This document shows positions 37,153-46,900 of a DNA stretch of 64,000 nt, in pieces. The position numbers and the translations under genes are program-made. The notes under the pieces are model-generated. The model made no database searches, had not been told where the DNA came from, and worked only from the letters and a program-made list of their open reading frames with translations. Position 1 is the first letter of the stretch; every line of letters begins with the position of its first letter. Source of the DNA: Algoriphagus sp. AGSA1 (GTDB lineage: Bacteria; Bacteroidota; Bacteroidia; Cytophagales; Cyclobacteriaceae); assembly GCF_021390545.1 (NCBI RefSeq), contig NZ_JAJUWR010000013.1, positions 1 to 64,000 of the forward strand, in the 5' to 3' direction.

Positions 37153-37193
37153 ATGCATGCATAACTTTTTTTCGATATAGTATGCATGCATAC
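37153..37193. promoter_or_regulatory. Paired palindromic operator upstream of the MarR gene
   Basis: Two copies of the perfect palindrome ATGCATGCAT lie at 37153-37162 and 37182-37191; the second extends to the 14-base palindrome GTATGCATGCATAC (37180-37193). Their centres are 29 bases apart, nearly three helical turns, so dimers would bind on one face. T-runs follow each copy. The sites end 48 bases before the MarR gene and are probably its autoregulatory operator. The rest of the gap (36892-37152) shows nothing recognisable. Confidence 0.65.
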
Positions 37194-37241
37194 ATTTTTT
37201 TCTTAAATTAGAGATCAGCAATAGGAAGAATCCCTGTAGAG

Positions 37242-37712
37242 ATGAAGAGAGAAGAAACAGTTGATTACCATATCAAAAGTGCCTGGCATGCAATTTCCAG
37301 GATGTACAACCAGCAGGCTGCTGAAGAGGGATTCACCACGGCCATTGGATTTGTGCTGATAAATATCAATTCCACTGAAGGGACTCCTGCCACGAAAATC
37401 GCACCTAAGCTAGGCCTCGAGACCAGAAGTCTAACCAGGATGCTCAGGACTATGGAAGAGAAAGGGCTGATCTACAAAAAGCCTGACTTAGTAGATAAGC
37501 GATCGGTTCGCATTTTTCTTACGGAAGAAGGAAAAAGAAAAAAGGAAATATCCGTGAATACTATCAGGGAGTTCAATGAGCAAGTACGGGAAGTAGTGAG
37601 TGGGGAAGATCTTAATCAGTTCTTTGCTGTATTTGAAAAGATACAACTGGTCATAGACCAGATCCAAACGGATAGAGGAGTGGATATCGACAAACCAATA
37701 TTTGAATTATAA
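37242..37712 (+). CDS. MarR-family regulator, likely controlling the fad operon
   Basis: This 156-residue protein has a winged helix with TPATKIAPKLGLETRSLTRM and MEEKGLIYKKPDLVDKRSV (the recognition helix and wing) and helical dimerisation ends. It is the first gene of a plus-strand operon with fadN, fadA and fadE. MarR proteins often bind a fatty acyl or aromatic ligand and release DNA; an acyl-CoA ligand is an inference from the neighbours. The paired palindrome upstream suggests autorepression. Confidence 0.88.
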   Translation: MKREETVDYHIKSAWHAISRMYNQQAAEEGFTTAIGFVLININSTEGTPATKIAPKLGLETRSLTRMLRTMEEKGLIYKKPDLVDKRSVRIFLTEEGKRKKEISVNTIREFNEQVREVVSGEDLNQFFAVFEKIQLVIDQIQTDRGVDIDKPIFEL

Positions 37713-37736
37713 ACCAACAACAACCAGGAGGTTATT

Positions 37737-37760
37737 ATGACCAAAAGCCCAAAATTATGA
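37737..37760 (+). promoter_or_regulatory. 7-codon leader ORF with Shine-Dalgarno, overlapping the fadN start
   Basis: The sequence AGGAGG (37726-37731) lies 5 bases before an ATG at 37737 that opens MTKSPKL, and its TGA stop (37758-37760) overlaps the fadN ATG at 37757 as ATGA. Shine-Dalgarno sequences are unusual here. The arrangement suggests translational coupling or a small translational control of fadN. It could be chance. Confidence 0.4.
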
Positions 37761-40162
37761 ACAGAACAATTAAAAAGGTAGCCATTTTAGGTTCGGGGGT
37801 TATGGGATCTAGGATTGCCTGCCACTTCGCCAACATTGGCGTGCAGGTACTTTTGCTAGACATAGTTCCATTCGAACTTACTGAGGAAGAGCAGAAAAAA
37901 GGATTGACCAAGGAAGATAAGGTCGTGCGTAACAGAATGGTGAATTCTGCTTTGCAAAGCACATTAAAATCCAATCCTTCACCTATCTATGATAAGTCTT
38001 TTGCTAACCGGATCACTACCGGGAATTTTGACGACGATCTATCTAAAATCAAAGATTACGATTGGGTGATGGAAGTCGTGGTGGAAAGATTGGACATCAA
38101 GCAGTCTCTTTTCGAAAAGGTAGAAAAACACCGTAAACCTGGGACACTGATCACTTCCAATACTTCGGGCATCCCTATGCACATGATGTGTGAGGGAAGA
38201 AGTGAGGATTTTCAGGAGAACTTTGCAGGTACCCACTTTTTTAATCCGCCAAGGTATCTAAGACTATTGGAGATCATCCCTGGGCCAAAAACTAATCCTG
38301 AAATCATAGATTTTCTGATGGAGTATGGGGATAGATTCTTGGGAAAAGAGACCGTATTTTGCAAAGATACTCCTGCATTCATCGCAAATAGGATTGGTGT
38401 ATATGCTATTATTTCTGCCATGCACACCATTGAGAAAATGGGACTTGGAGTATCTGAAGTGGATAAACTAACAGGTACTTTAATAGGAAGAGCCAAGTCA
38501 GCCACCTTTAGAACCATGGATGTGGTGGGATTGGATACCACAGTCAATGTGGCAAACAATCTGTACAAAGCCTTGCCACATGATGAATCCCGGGAGAAAT
38601 TCAAGCTGCCCATAATCATGGAGGTACTCTATGAGAAAAAGTGGCTGGGAGATAAGACAGGATCGGGCTATTTCAACATGATCCGGCATAAGGACGGATC
38701 CAAGGAACTAAAGGAAATAGACTTTGAAACTTTTGAGTATAAGGATCTGGAAAAGCCAAAATTCAAGGCATTAGAATCAGCCAAAGAATTTGAAGATCTG
38801 AAGAAGAGGATCAAACATTTGGTGAATTTTGATGATAAAGCCGGTGAGTTTTACCGTGCCACTTTTTATGATTTGTTCAGGTACTGTTCTTTCAGAATTC
38901 CTGAGATTGCGGATGAACTTTTCCGAATAGACCAGGCGGTAAGTGCAGGTTTTGGTTGGGAACTGGGACCGTTTGAAAATTGGGATTTGCTAGGCGTAAA
39001 AGAGACCGTAGAAAAGATGGATGCTGTGGGCGAAAAGCCTGCAGACTGGGTATTTGAAATGCTCGAAGCTGGGCATGAATCTTTTTATAAAGTAGAAAAC
39101 GGTAAAAAGCATTTCTACGATATTCCGAGCAAAAGCTACAAAGAAGTACCTGGAATGGATGGTTTCATTATTCTGGACACCTTAAAATCTGCCGGAAAAG
39201 TAATTTGGAACAATGCAGGATCCTCCATCTACGACATGGGAGATGATGTGATCTGTTTGGAATTCCATAGTAAAATGAACTCCATGGGGCAGGAAGTGAT
39301 CGAAGGAATCAATACTGCAATCGGAATGGCCGAGAAATCTTACAAAGGATTGGTAATCGGTAATGAAGGTGCGAATTTCTCCGCAGGAGCCAATTTAGCC
39401 ATGCTGTTCATGTTTGCGGGAGACCAGGATTTTGATGAGATCAATCTGATGATTGCCCAGTTTCAGAATACAATGATGCGGGCAAGATTCTCATCTATAC
39501 CAGTGGTAGTCGCTCCACACAATATGGCACTTGGAGGAGGATGTGAGCTTTCTCTTCACTCAGACCACGTGCAGGCGCATGCAGAACTATACATGGGATT
39601 GGTAGAAGTCGGCGTGGGTTTGATTCCGGCTGGAGGAGGTACCAAGGAGATGACCTTAAGGTTCTCAAATGCCGTCAAATCCGGTGATGTAGAGCTGAAT
39701 CGACTGCAAGATACCTTTATGAATATAGCCACGGCAAAAGTTTCTACCTCTGCCGAGGAAGCTAGGAGCCTGGGTTACCTGAGACCTTCGGATGGTATTA
39801 CCCTCAATAGAAAACGCCAGCTGGCAGAAGCAAAAGCGAAAGTAATTTCCTTGCACGAAGAGGGTTATACTCAGCCATTGGAGCAGGCGAATATCCGTGT
39901 GCTGGGCAAAGAATCCCTGGCGTTGTTTGAAGCTGGAATTACCGGCATGAGATACGGTGCATACATTTCTGAGCATGATGCTTTGATAGCCAAAAAACTA
40001 GCCTACGTGATGTCTGGAGGGGATTTGTCTTATCCTACAGAAGTTTCGGAAAGGTATCTTTTGGATTTGGAACGTGAAGCTTTCCTGAGCTTGACAGGTG
40101 AGCAAAAGACACTGGAACGGATTCATAGCATATTGTTCAAGGGGAAACCGCTGAGAAATTAA
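37757..40162 (+). CDS. fadN: Bifunctional 3-hydroxyacyl-CoA dehydrogenase / enoyl-CoA hydratase
   Basis: This 801-residue protein has an N-terminal NAD-binding dehydrogenase with LGSGVMGSRIACHFANIG (about residues 11-28), then the 3HCDH C-terminal domains, and a C-terminal crotonase domain with NFSAGANLAML and HNMALGGGCELSLHSD. The order is the reverse of E. coli FadB and matches Bacillus FadN. It catalyses hydration of enoyl-CoA and oxidation of hydroxyacyl-CoA in beta-oxidation. The order fadN-fadA-fadE also matches the Bacillus operon, with one inserted gene. Confidence 0.94.
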   Translation: MNRTIKKVAILGSGVMGSRIACHFANIGVQVLLLDIVPFELTEEEQKKGLTKEDKVVRNRMVNSALQSTLKSNPSPIYDKSFANRITTGNFDDDLSKIKDYDWVMEVVVERLDIKQSLFEKVEKHRKPGTLITSNTSGIPMHMMCEGRSEDFQENFAGTHFFNPPRYLRLLEIIPGPKTNPEIIDFLMEYGDRFLGKETVFCKDTPAFIANRIGVYAIISAMHTIEKMGLGVSEVDKLTGTLIGRAKSATFRTMDVVGLDTTVNVANNLYKALPHDESREKFKLPIIMEVLYEKKWLGDKTGSGYFNMIRHKDGSKELKEIDFETFEYKDLEKPKFKALESAKEFEDLKKRIKHLVNFDDKAGEFYRATFYDLFRYCSFRIPEIADELFRIDQAVSAGFGWELGPFENWDLLGVKETVEKMDAVGEKPADWVFEMLEAGHESFYKVENGKKHFYDIPSKSYKEVPGMDGFIILDTLKSAGKVIWNNAGSSIYDMGDDVICLEFHSKMNSMGQEVIEGINTAIGMAEKSYKGLVIGNEGANFSAGANLAMLFMFAGDQDFDEINLMIAQFQNTMMRARFSSIPVVVAPHNMALGGGCELSLHSDHVQAHAELYMGLVEVGVGLIPAGGGTKEMTLRFSNAVKSGDVELNRLQDTFMNIATAKVSTSAEEARSLGYLRPSDGITLNRKRQLAEAKAKVISLHEEGYTQPLEQANIRVLGKESLALFEAGITGMRYGAYISEHDALIAKKLAYVMSGGDLSYPTEVSERYLLDLEREAFLSLTGEQKTLERIHSILFKGKPLRN

Positions 40163-40188
40163 TAGCTGGATATAAGTAGCAAGTAGTT

Positions 40189-40206
40189 AGATTCAAGAAC
40201 CAAGAA
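40189..40206 (+). repeat. Inverted repeat, left arm, flanking the four-helix-bundle gene
   Basis: This 18-base arm (with core AGAACCAAGAA at 40196-40206) matches the reverse complement of 40597-40614 at 16 of 18 positions. The two arms enclose the 354-base four-helix-bundle gene. Confidence 0.6.
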
Positions 40207-40240
40207 GCAAGAACCAAAGTTTTAACCTAAATCGATTGTC

Positions 40241-40594
40241 ATGCATAATTTTAAGAATTTGAAGATTTGGCAAAAATCTGTAGATCTGGCAGTAAGAGTC
40301 TATAAGATTACCTCCGACTTCCCTTCCTCAGAAAAATTTGGAATGACTTCTCAAATGAGAAGAGCAGGAGTCTCAATTCCTTCAAATATTGCTGAAGGCA
40401 CAGCTAAATCTTCTTCGAAATCTTTCTCCAATTCCCTTGAGATAAGTTTGGGAGAAAGTTATGAATTAGAAACTCAGATGGTAATTGCAGAAAGAGTTAG
40501 CTTAATATCAAGTGAATTGGCCAAGGAAATTGGATCTGATATTTCCGAAGTTCAACGAATGATTATTGGTTTCAAATCCACCTTAACTACTTAA
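40241..40594 (+). CDS. Four-helix-bundle protein (23S rRNA IVS-type)
   Basis: This 117-residue, helix-rich protein of the TIGR02436 family opens with NFKNLKIWQKSVDLAVRVY and carries the signature GMTSQMRRAGVSIPSNIAEG. Members were first found in intervening sequences of 23S rRNA, and related proteins (Avd) assist diversity-generating retroelements. Here it is inserted between fadN and fadA and enclosed by an 18-base inverted repeat. Its Ser/Lys-rich basic surface suggests RNA binding. No reverse transcriptase is nearby, and it has no evident link to fatty-acid metabolism. Confidence 0.9.
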   Translation: MHNFKNLKIWQKSVDLAVRVYKITSDFPSSEKFGMTSQMRRAGVSIPSNIAEGTAKSSSKSFSNSLEISLGESYELETQMVIAERVSLISSELAKEIGSDISEVQRMIIGFKSTLTT

Positions 40595-40596
40595 AA

Positions 40597-40614
40597 TTCT
40601 TGGTTCTATAATCT
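40597..40614 (-). repeat. Inverted repeat, right arm
   Basis: Core TTCTTGGTTCT (40597-40607) is the exact reverse complement of 40196-40206. It lies directly after the four-helix-bundle stop and 22 bases before fadA. Confidence 0.6.
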
Positions 40615-40635
40615 CGAATCTAAAAATCTAAAAAA

Positions 40636-41811
40636 ATGGAAGCTTACATAATTAATGGATATAGATCGGCGGTAGGGAAAGCCAAAAAAGGTGGTTTTCG
40701 ATTTTATCGACCGGATGACCTGGCAGCGGATGTGATCAAACATCTCGTGACAAATACCCCAGGCTTGGAAACCAAAATGGTTGATGACCTAATCGTAGGA
40801 AATGCTGTCCCGGAAGCGGAGCAAGGAATGCAGATGGGTAGAATGATTTCCCTATTGGCATTGGGAGTAGAAAATCCCGGTTTTATCGTGAACCGGTATT
40901 GCGGTTCCGGGATCGAGGCTATCGCTTTGGCAGTAGGAAAAGTAAAGGCTGGCATGGCAGATTGCATCATTGCCGGCGGCACAGAATCCATGTCTATGGT
41001 TCCTATGATGGGCTATAAAACTGTCCTAAACTATAAAATAGCCACGGAGGATCCTTCCTATTACCTGAGTATGGGATTGACTGCCGAGGAACTTGCGGGG
41101 GAATACAGCATCACACGGGAAGATTCAGATGCCTTTTCGGTAAAATCTCATGAGAAAGCAATTGAGGCGATCAAGTCAGGAAAATTCAAAGATGAAATCG
41201 TGCCTGTGGAAGTGGAAGAAACTTACTTGGACGAGAAAGGCAAAAAGAAAACCAGAAAGCAAATCATAAATACCGACGAAGGGCCTAGACCTGGGACGAC
41301 CATGGAAGTATTGTCAGGTTTGAAACCAGTCTTTAAAAACAAAGGGCAGGTAACTGCCGGAAATTCTTCCCAAACTTCCGATGGAGCTGCTTTTGTAGTG
41401 GTGATGTCTGAGCGATTGATGAAGTCGCTAAGTCTTGATCCTATTGCGCGATTGATGTCCTATAGCGCAGCTGGGGTTGATCCTAGAATAATGGGAATAG
41501 GACCTAAAGAAGCTGTGCCAAAGGCGCTAAAGCAGGCCGGTCTTTCCTTGAACGACATAGATTTGATTGAGTTGAACGAAGCTTTTGCCGCGCAAAGCTT
41601 GGCAGTGATCAAAGCACTTGATCTCAATCCAGATATCGTCAATGTAAATGGAGGTGCAGTCGCACTAGGCCATCCGCTGGGATGTACTGGAGCCAAGCTG
41701 TCGGTGCAGATATTCAATGAGCTCCGTCGCCAAAACAAGAAATATGGAATGGTCACTGCCTGCGTGGGCGGGGGACAGGGTGTTGCTGGGGTGTATGAGC
41801 TTTTGAAATAA
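40636..41811 (+). CDS. fadA: Acetyl-CoA C-acyltransferase (3-ketoacyl-CoA thiolase)
   Basis: This 391-residue thiolase cleaves 3-ketoacyl-CoA with CoA to acetyl-CoA and a shortened acyl-CoA. The nucleophile C89 is in NRYCGSGIEA, H346 in GHPLGCTGA, and the proton-donor C376 in ACVGGGQG. It is the third step enzyme in the fad operon. The acetyl-CoA made is the same intermediate as from acs at the other end of the window. Confidence 0.95.
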   Translation: MEAYIINGYRSAVGKAKKGGFRFYRPDDLAADVIKHLVTNTPGLETKMVDDLIVGNAVPEAEQGMQMGRMISLLALGVENPGFIVNRYCGSGIEAIALAVGKVKAGMADCIIAGGTESMSMVPMMGYKTVLNYKIATEDPSYYLSMGLTAEELAGEYSITREDSDAFSVKSHEKAIEAIKSGKFKDEIVPVEVEETYLDEKGKKKTRKQIINTDEGPRPGTTMEVLSGLKPVFKNKGQVTAGNSSQTSDGAAFVVVMSERLMKSLSLDPIARLMSYSAAGVDPRIMGIGPKEAVPKALKQAGLSLNDIDLIELNEAFAAQSLAVIKALDLNPDIVNVNGGAVALGHPLGCTGAKLSVQIFNELRRQNKKYGMVTACVGGGQGVAGVYELLK

Positions 41812-41835
41812 TGCTGTATGCCTTGATTCTAAAGT

Positions 41836-41850
41836 TCGATTTGAAATCGA
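41836..41850. promoter_or_regulatory. Palindrome between fadA and fadE
   Basis: TCGATTT-G-AAATCGA is a 15-base interrupted palindrome 38 bases before fadE. It differs from the ATGCATGCAT operators. It could be an internal operator or a hairpin that tunes the downstream gene. Little else supports it. Confidence 0.3.
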
Positions 41851-41887
41851 GCTAAGTCTTATGTCTAGCGTCTAAAATCTTAATAAA

Positions 41888-43675
41888 ATGGCTACCAAAT
41901 CAACCCAAGGAGGAGAATTCCTTATCAAAGAAACAAATGCTCAGGACATCTTTATTCCTGCAGAGTTTACTGAAGAACAAAGAATGATGGCCCAGGCCTG
42001 TCAGGATTTTATCGATACAGAGATCACACCTTATGCCCAGGAAATCGATAGCATGAAAGATCCGGAATTAGTCCCTAAGATTTTCAAAAAAGCAGGAGAT
42101 CTGGGACTATTGGGAATCACTGTTCCCGAGGAATATGGAGGAATGGGCATGAGCTTCAATACCTCTATGCTTATTGCGGATATCATCGGGGCGGCGGGTT
42201 CTTTTTCTACTACTTATGGTGCGCATACTGGGATCGGCACGCTTCCCATCCTATACTATGGTACTGAGGAACAGAAGAAAAAATACCTTCCTAAGCTTGC
42301 CACAGGCGAATGGGCTGCATGTTATTGTCTTACTGAGCCTGATGCTGGTTCGGATGCGAATAGTGGCAAAACCAAAGCCACCCTTTCCGAAGATGGTAAA
42401 ACCTACCTGATCAATGGACAAAAAATGTGGATTTCCAATGCGGGCTTTGCAGATGTGTTTATTGTTTTTGCCAAAATCGAAAATGATAAAAATCTTACGG
42501 CATTCATTGTGGAAAAGTCTTTTGGTGGGATCACCATGAATGAGGAAGAGAAGAAGATGGGCATCAAAGGATCGTCTACCCGCCAGGTATTTTTCAATGA
42601 TTGTCCCGTACCCGTGGAAAATATGCTTTCTGACCGGCAGAATGGATTCAAAATCGCTGTAAATATCCTGAATATCGGAAGAGTGAAACTGGGAGCCGGT
42701 GTACTGGGAGGAGTAAGGACGGTGACTTCTAACGCCGTCAAATACTCCACAGAGAGGAAACAGTTTGGTGTCAGCATCAATTCTTTTGGTGCCATCAAAT
42801 CCAAGCTGGCTGAGATGGCTACCAAGTCCTACGTGTCTGAAGCTCTTTGTTATCGAGCAGGTCAGGATATAGAAAACAAGATTAACGCATTGGAAGCAGA
42901 TGGCATGGATCCATCTGAGGCCAAGTTGAAAGGTGTGGAAGCATTCGCCATAGAGTGTGCTATCGCAAAGGTGCAGTGCTCAGAAGTATTGGATTATGTG
43001 GTCGATCAGGGTGTGCAGATCTACGGGGGTATGGGTTACTCCGCTGATGCACCTATGGAACGTGCGTATCGTGATGCGAGGATTTCCAGAATCTATGAAG
43101 GCACAAATGAGATCAACCGTATGCTGATGGTAGGAATGCTTCTCAAGAGAGCCATGAAAGGAGAAATCAATATTTTTGATCCCGCTATGGCAGTTTCTAA
43201 AGAATTGACATCTGTCCCTTCTTTTGAATCTGTAGATACCTCTGAGCTTTTCGCTGCGGAGAAAGAAGTGCTGAAAAAGCTAAAGAAAGTATTTCTGATG
43301 GTGGGCGGCAAAGCTGCTATGTCCCTTCAGGATAAGATCGAGGACGAGCAGGAAATCATGATGAATCTGGCCGATGTGATGATAGAAATTTACGCGAGTG
43401 AGTCAGCCATACTCCGTACAGAGAAATTAGTATCCATGAAGGGGGAAGATGCCTGCAAGCACCAGATTGCCATGACACAGATTTACCTCTCAGAAGCGGT
43501 GGACAAAATCAATACTGCTGCCAAAGAGGCAATTGGGAGTTTTACCAAAGGGGATGAGCAGAAAGTAATGCTGATGGGATTGAAGCGGTTTACCAAATCG
43601 GAGCTTTACAATACCAAAGAGCTACGGAGACAGATCGCCGATTACATGATTGATCAGGGGAAATATCCTTTTTGA
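41888..43675 (+). CDS. fadE: Acyl-CoA dehydrogenase, FadE type
   Basis: This 595-residue FAD enzyme has the dehydrogenase core (residues about 20-420) with CYCLTEPDAGSD and WISNAGFADVFIVF, the catalytic Glu region RIYEGTNEINRM, and an extra helical C-terminal domain of about 170 residues. The long C-terminus matches Bacillus FadE and very-long-chain enzymes. It introduces the double bond in the first step of beta-oxidation. It closes the fad operon. Confidence 0.94.
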   Translation: MATKSTQGGEFLIKETNAQDIFIPAEFTEEQRMMAQACQDFIDTEITPYAQEIDSMKDPELVPKIFKKAGDLGLLGITVPEEYGGMGMSFNTSMLIADIIGAAGSFSTTYGAHTGIGTLPILYYGTEEQKKKYLPKLATGEWAACYCLTEPDAGSDANSGKTKATLSEDGKTYLINGQKMWISNAGFADVFIVFAKIENDKNLTAFIVEKSFGGITMNEEEKKMGIKGSSTRQVFFNDCPVPVENMLSDRQNGFKIAVNILNIGRVKLGAGVLGGVRTVTSNAVKYSTERKQFGVSINSFGAIKSKLAEMATKSYVSEALCYRAGQDIENKINALEADGMDPSEAKLKGVEAFAIECAIAKVQCSEVLDYVVDQGVQIYGGMGYSADAPMERAYRDARISRIYEGTNEINRMLMVGMLLKRAMKGEINIFDPAMAVSKELTSVPSFESVDTSELFAAEKEVLKKLKKVFLMVGGKAAMSLQDKIEDEQEIMMNLADVMIEIYASESAILRTEKLVSMKGEDACKHQIAMTQIYLSEAVDKINTAAKEAIGSFTKGDEQKVMLMGLKRFTKSELYNTKELRRQIADYMIDQGKYPF

Positions 43676-43799
43676 TTGGTACCTATCTATTGGTTCGTTG
43701 TTTGGTAAGATCTAAAAATAATTAGTCTAAAATGGATTGAGACGAAGAGAAATCCCACTACCTTGACAGGAATCAGTTTCACCTTTCTCATCACACATC

Positions 43800-43913
43800 A
43801 TGGCTAAGCAACCAGAAGGAAAACCAAAAAATGATAAGTCTCAGCCGACCAAAACGCTGAAGGAAAAACGAGCTGCAAAAGCTGCTAAAAAGGAAAGCAA
43901 AAAAAGAGATTAA
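43800..43913 (+). CDS. Small lysine/alanine-rich basic protein, 37 residues
   Basis: An ATG at 43800 opens 37 codons ending in TAA at 43911-43913, and a strong terminator follows 6 bases later. The product is very basic (KTLKEKRAAKAAKKESKKR). I recall similar short basic proteins in Bacteroidota, annotated as hypothetical. The composition fits nucleic-acid binding, but that is only suggestion. The rest of the gap (43676-43799) shows nothing recognisable. Confidence 0.6.
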   Translation: MAKQPEGKPKNDKSQPTKTLKEKRAAKAAKKESKKRD

Positions 43914-43919
43914 CCTAAA

Positions 43920-43947
43920 AGCAGGGGTCTTTGCCCCTGCTTTTTTT
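43920..43947. terminator. Rho-independent terminator
   Basis: AGCAGGGG (43920-43927) pairs with CCCCTGCT (43934-43941) around TCTTTG, followed by seven T. The A-run before it may also stop the convergent AsmA gene. Confidence 0.93.
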
Positions 43948-43984
43948 GATAATCTGAATAGGTAGTCTTTGCAAGTTTATTAGA

Positions 43985-46900
43985 TCATTGATCTTTCTTT
44001 ACAGAAGTACTGTCTGGTTTAGCTGTGGGAGTACTTTTAGGGAAAAACCCCTTCAGCATTTTTTTGGCTTCATCTACAGCTTTGTCCTTAGCCACATCCG
44101 CTTGTTTCTCCAGCTCCTTTTTAGTGCTGTCTTGAGCCATTGCAGATTTGTTTTTTAGCACTTGTTTCATACTATCCTGAGCAGCATTGAACTGTTCGGT
44201 GGCTTTGTTTTGAAGGCCTTCGGCCTCCCCGGACACTCTTGCCTTAAGTGCATTTGTCAGCAGAGATTCTATGCTGTTTCCTCCAGCAAGGGCTATTTTT
44301 GGAGAGTTATATGTTCCCGAGAGATTCAGCGCCAGTGGAATGCTGGTGTTTTCATCCGCAGCAGTTCCGGTAATTGAGGCGAGTAGAGAATTCGCTTGGC
44401 TACCAAATTTACCTGCAGGGATCTGCATGTTTACTAGGTAATTTATAGATCCGTCAAATCCCGCAGTTCCTTGCACTTTTGCCTGATAGTCCCAAAGTTT
44501 TACATCAAAAGGTTTCACATCCATTACACCATTGTCTATGCTGATAGGAATAGAAATATTCTTCAGTTGCAGGGAATTTGCGTCTTTTAGCTTAGTTAGA
44601 CTGGTAATTCCTTCAAGGATCTTACTGTCTTTCAAGGCTGTTTCGGCTACTTTCAGTAAACCTTCTCCATTCAGACTAGAGAGCAAAGGCATCATATCCG
44701 CCCCTAGTTTTCCGGAGAAATTAAGATTGGAATTGAATTTACCGGTCAGATTCTGGGCTATCGGGGCAAAAGCCTTGATGGTATTGAAGCTTTTGAATGC
44801 TTCGGATATACTGAGTTCGGCAATATTCAATTTGAAATTGAACAATGGAGCTGTGATATCCCTTGGATCATAACTACCGTCCATGGCGATAGTTCCACCC
44901 ATGGTCTTCATTGAGGCATTGGAAAAGCTCAGTACACCTTCTTTTAAGCTCATATTTCCCTTCACCTCTTTGAGGTCAAGATTGTCATACAATACCTTAC
45001 TTGCAGCTACAGACATACTGAAATCTATATTTTTGGGAAGCTCAATCACTGACAGTTCGAAACTGGCTGTGTCCGAGGAAGTGCTTTCGCTCATCCATTC
45101 ATTTACATTGAAGCTGTTGCTGGTAAGTGATAGTTGACCCTTAAGGATACCATTTTCTCCCAGGATATACTCCATATAGTTGGTAAGAGAGCCGGTCGCC
45201 TGAAGTGGGCTTGAGCCAAGTTTTGAATCAAACTCTGAAAGTTGGATGTTGGAGGGGTTGAAAGATGCTTTGGCAGTGCTGATCTCTACCTTTTGCGGTA
45301 AATCATCAGCTACATACCTGAAATTTTTCATTTCCAACTCACCTTGGGTTTCCAGTTGATTGTAATTCTTTGCTTCTACAGCGGCATAGGATCCCTTGGT
45401 GCTGATATCCGCATTTATCCTTCCCTCCATCTCCATCCCCTCCATTGGGAATATTGCCAGGATTTTCTTTAAATCTACGCCACCTTTGACCGTGCCTTCC
45501 CAAATCAATTTGTCGAAATCCCGGATTTTCATGTTTCCGTTGATTGCCTCACCTTCCAGCTCGAATCCAAACCGGCTAAGATCCACCAAGAAATCCATCA
45601 TGCTCCCATTGGGATTTTGAACAGAAGCGTTCACGTTGAGTTTTTCTATAGGTGCAGGGTAATCAGCACTTTTCACATAGCCATTGGCCAGTAGAAGTTT
45701 TGCATTGAGGGCAGGAATGATACCAGCTGCGGAGTCATATCGTCCTTTTGCAGTCGCATCTACGTCCAGGTTTCCTTTCAGTTCAAGACCTTCAACCGGG
45801 AAAATCGAGGTAATCTCGTCCAGATTTAGTTTACCTTTTAGCGCAGCATCCATGGTGTAGCTCACCAAATCGGAGAGGTACAATTTCCCGGAAATCGGAT
45901 TGCTGCCAAAATCTAGGTTAAAAGCAGGGATATTGACTGAAGTGTTATTGATGTTATCCGTTTCGTTTAATACTTGTAGATCCAGGTTTACATTTTGGAC
46001 TGGTCTGGGCAAGTCGGGATATTGAAACATACCCTCGTCGATTTTCAAAGAAATATCAAAAGTCGGAGTTTTTTCTTCATTGTAGATTCCCTTGATTTTT
46101 CCATGAAAATCCATTGATCCTGAAGTTTTCAGGCTAGAAAAACTTTCGGTATATATTCCCGGTACCAAAGAAAGTATGCTTTTAAACTCGTTGTCTTTAC
46201 CATCCATAGAAACATCCATCTCTATGTCTTCCCCCGGTATTGCTAAGTAGCCACTCAGGCCGAAAATGAAGTCATTCAACTGAAAATCCCCATCTCCTAG
46301 GGTAAACTTCATATTTTCCAGGTCAATATTCAGTAGCGTGTTACCCTTAAAAGTTTTATTGGAAAGGTAGTTTACGTTTTCGTAGGTGACATCTGCAATC
46401 AGGGCTTCGATTTCAATGGGGAGATCATATACATCAGCAGTAAATTCACCGGTTCCTTTGGCATTTATCCCCCCTAATGCCATAAAATAATTGAGCTGCC
46501 TATCGTCATACACAACATTCAGATTGCTTATTTCAATTTTATCCACGCCTATCTTGAAACTGCTTTCGGCGGTTTTTTCCTGCACTACTTCTTCAGAGGG
46601 ATAAGTGATGTCATAGTTGGCTGTACCATCTTCCAATACTTTGATATAGAGGTCTCCTCCATTCAAATGCACTCCGGTCAATGTAGGATAATCATCAAAA
46701 AGAACTGATCTCAGATTGAAATCAACGGCAAGTTCCTGAAGGGACACAAGCGTGTCTCTTTCGAATGGTGCGTTTCCTACAATATCCAGATCCCTGATCC
46801 TTGCAGAGACGTTGGGAAATCTTCGAAAAAGGCTAAGGCTGATGTTATCAATATCATAAATCACCTTTGCGTTGACTGTCTCGGCGATTTCCCTGTCAAT

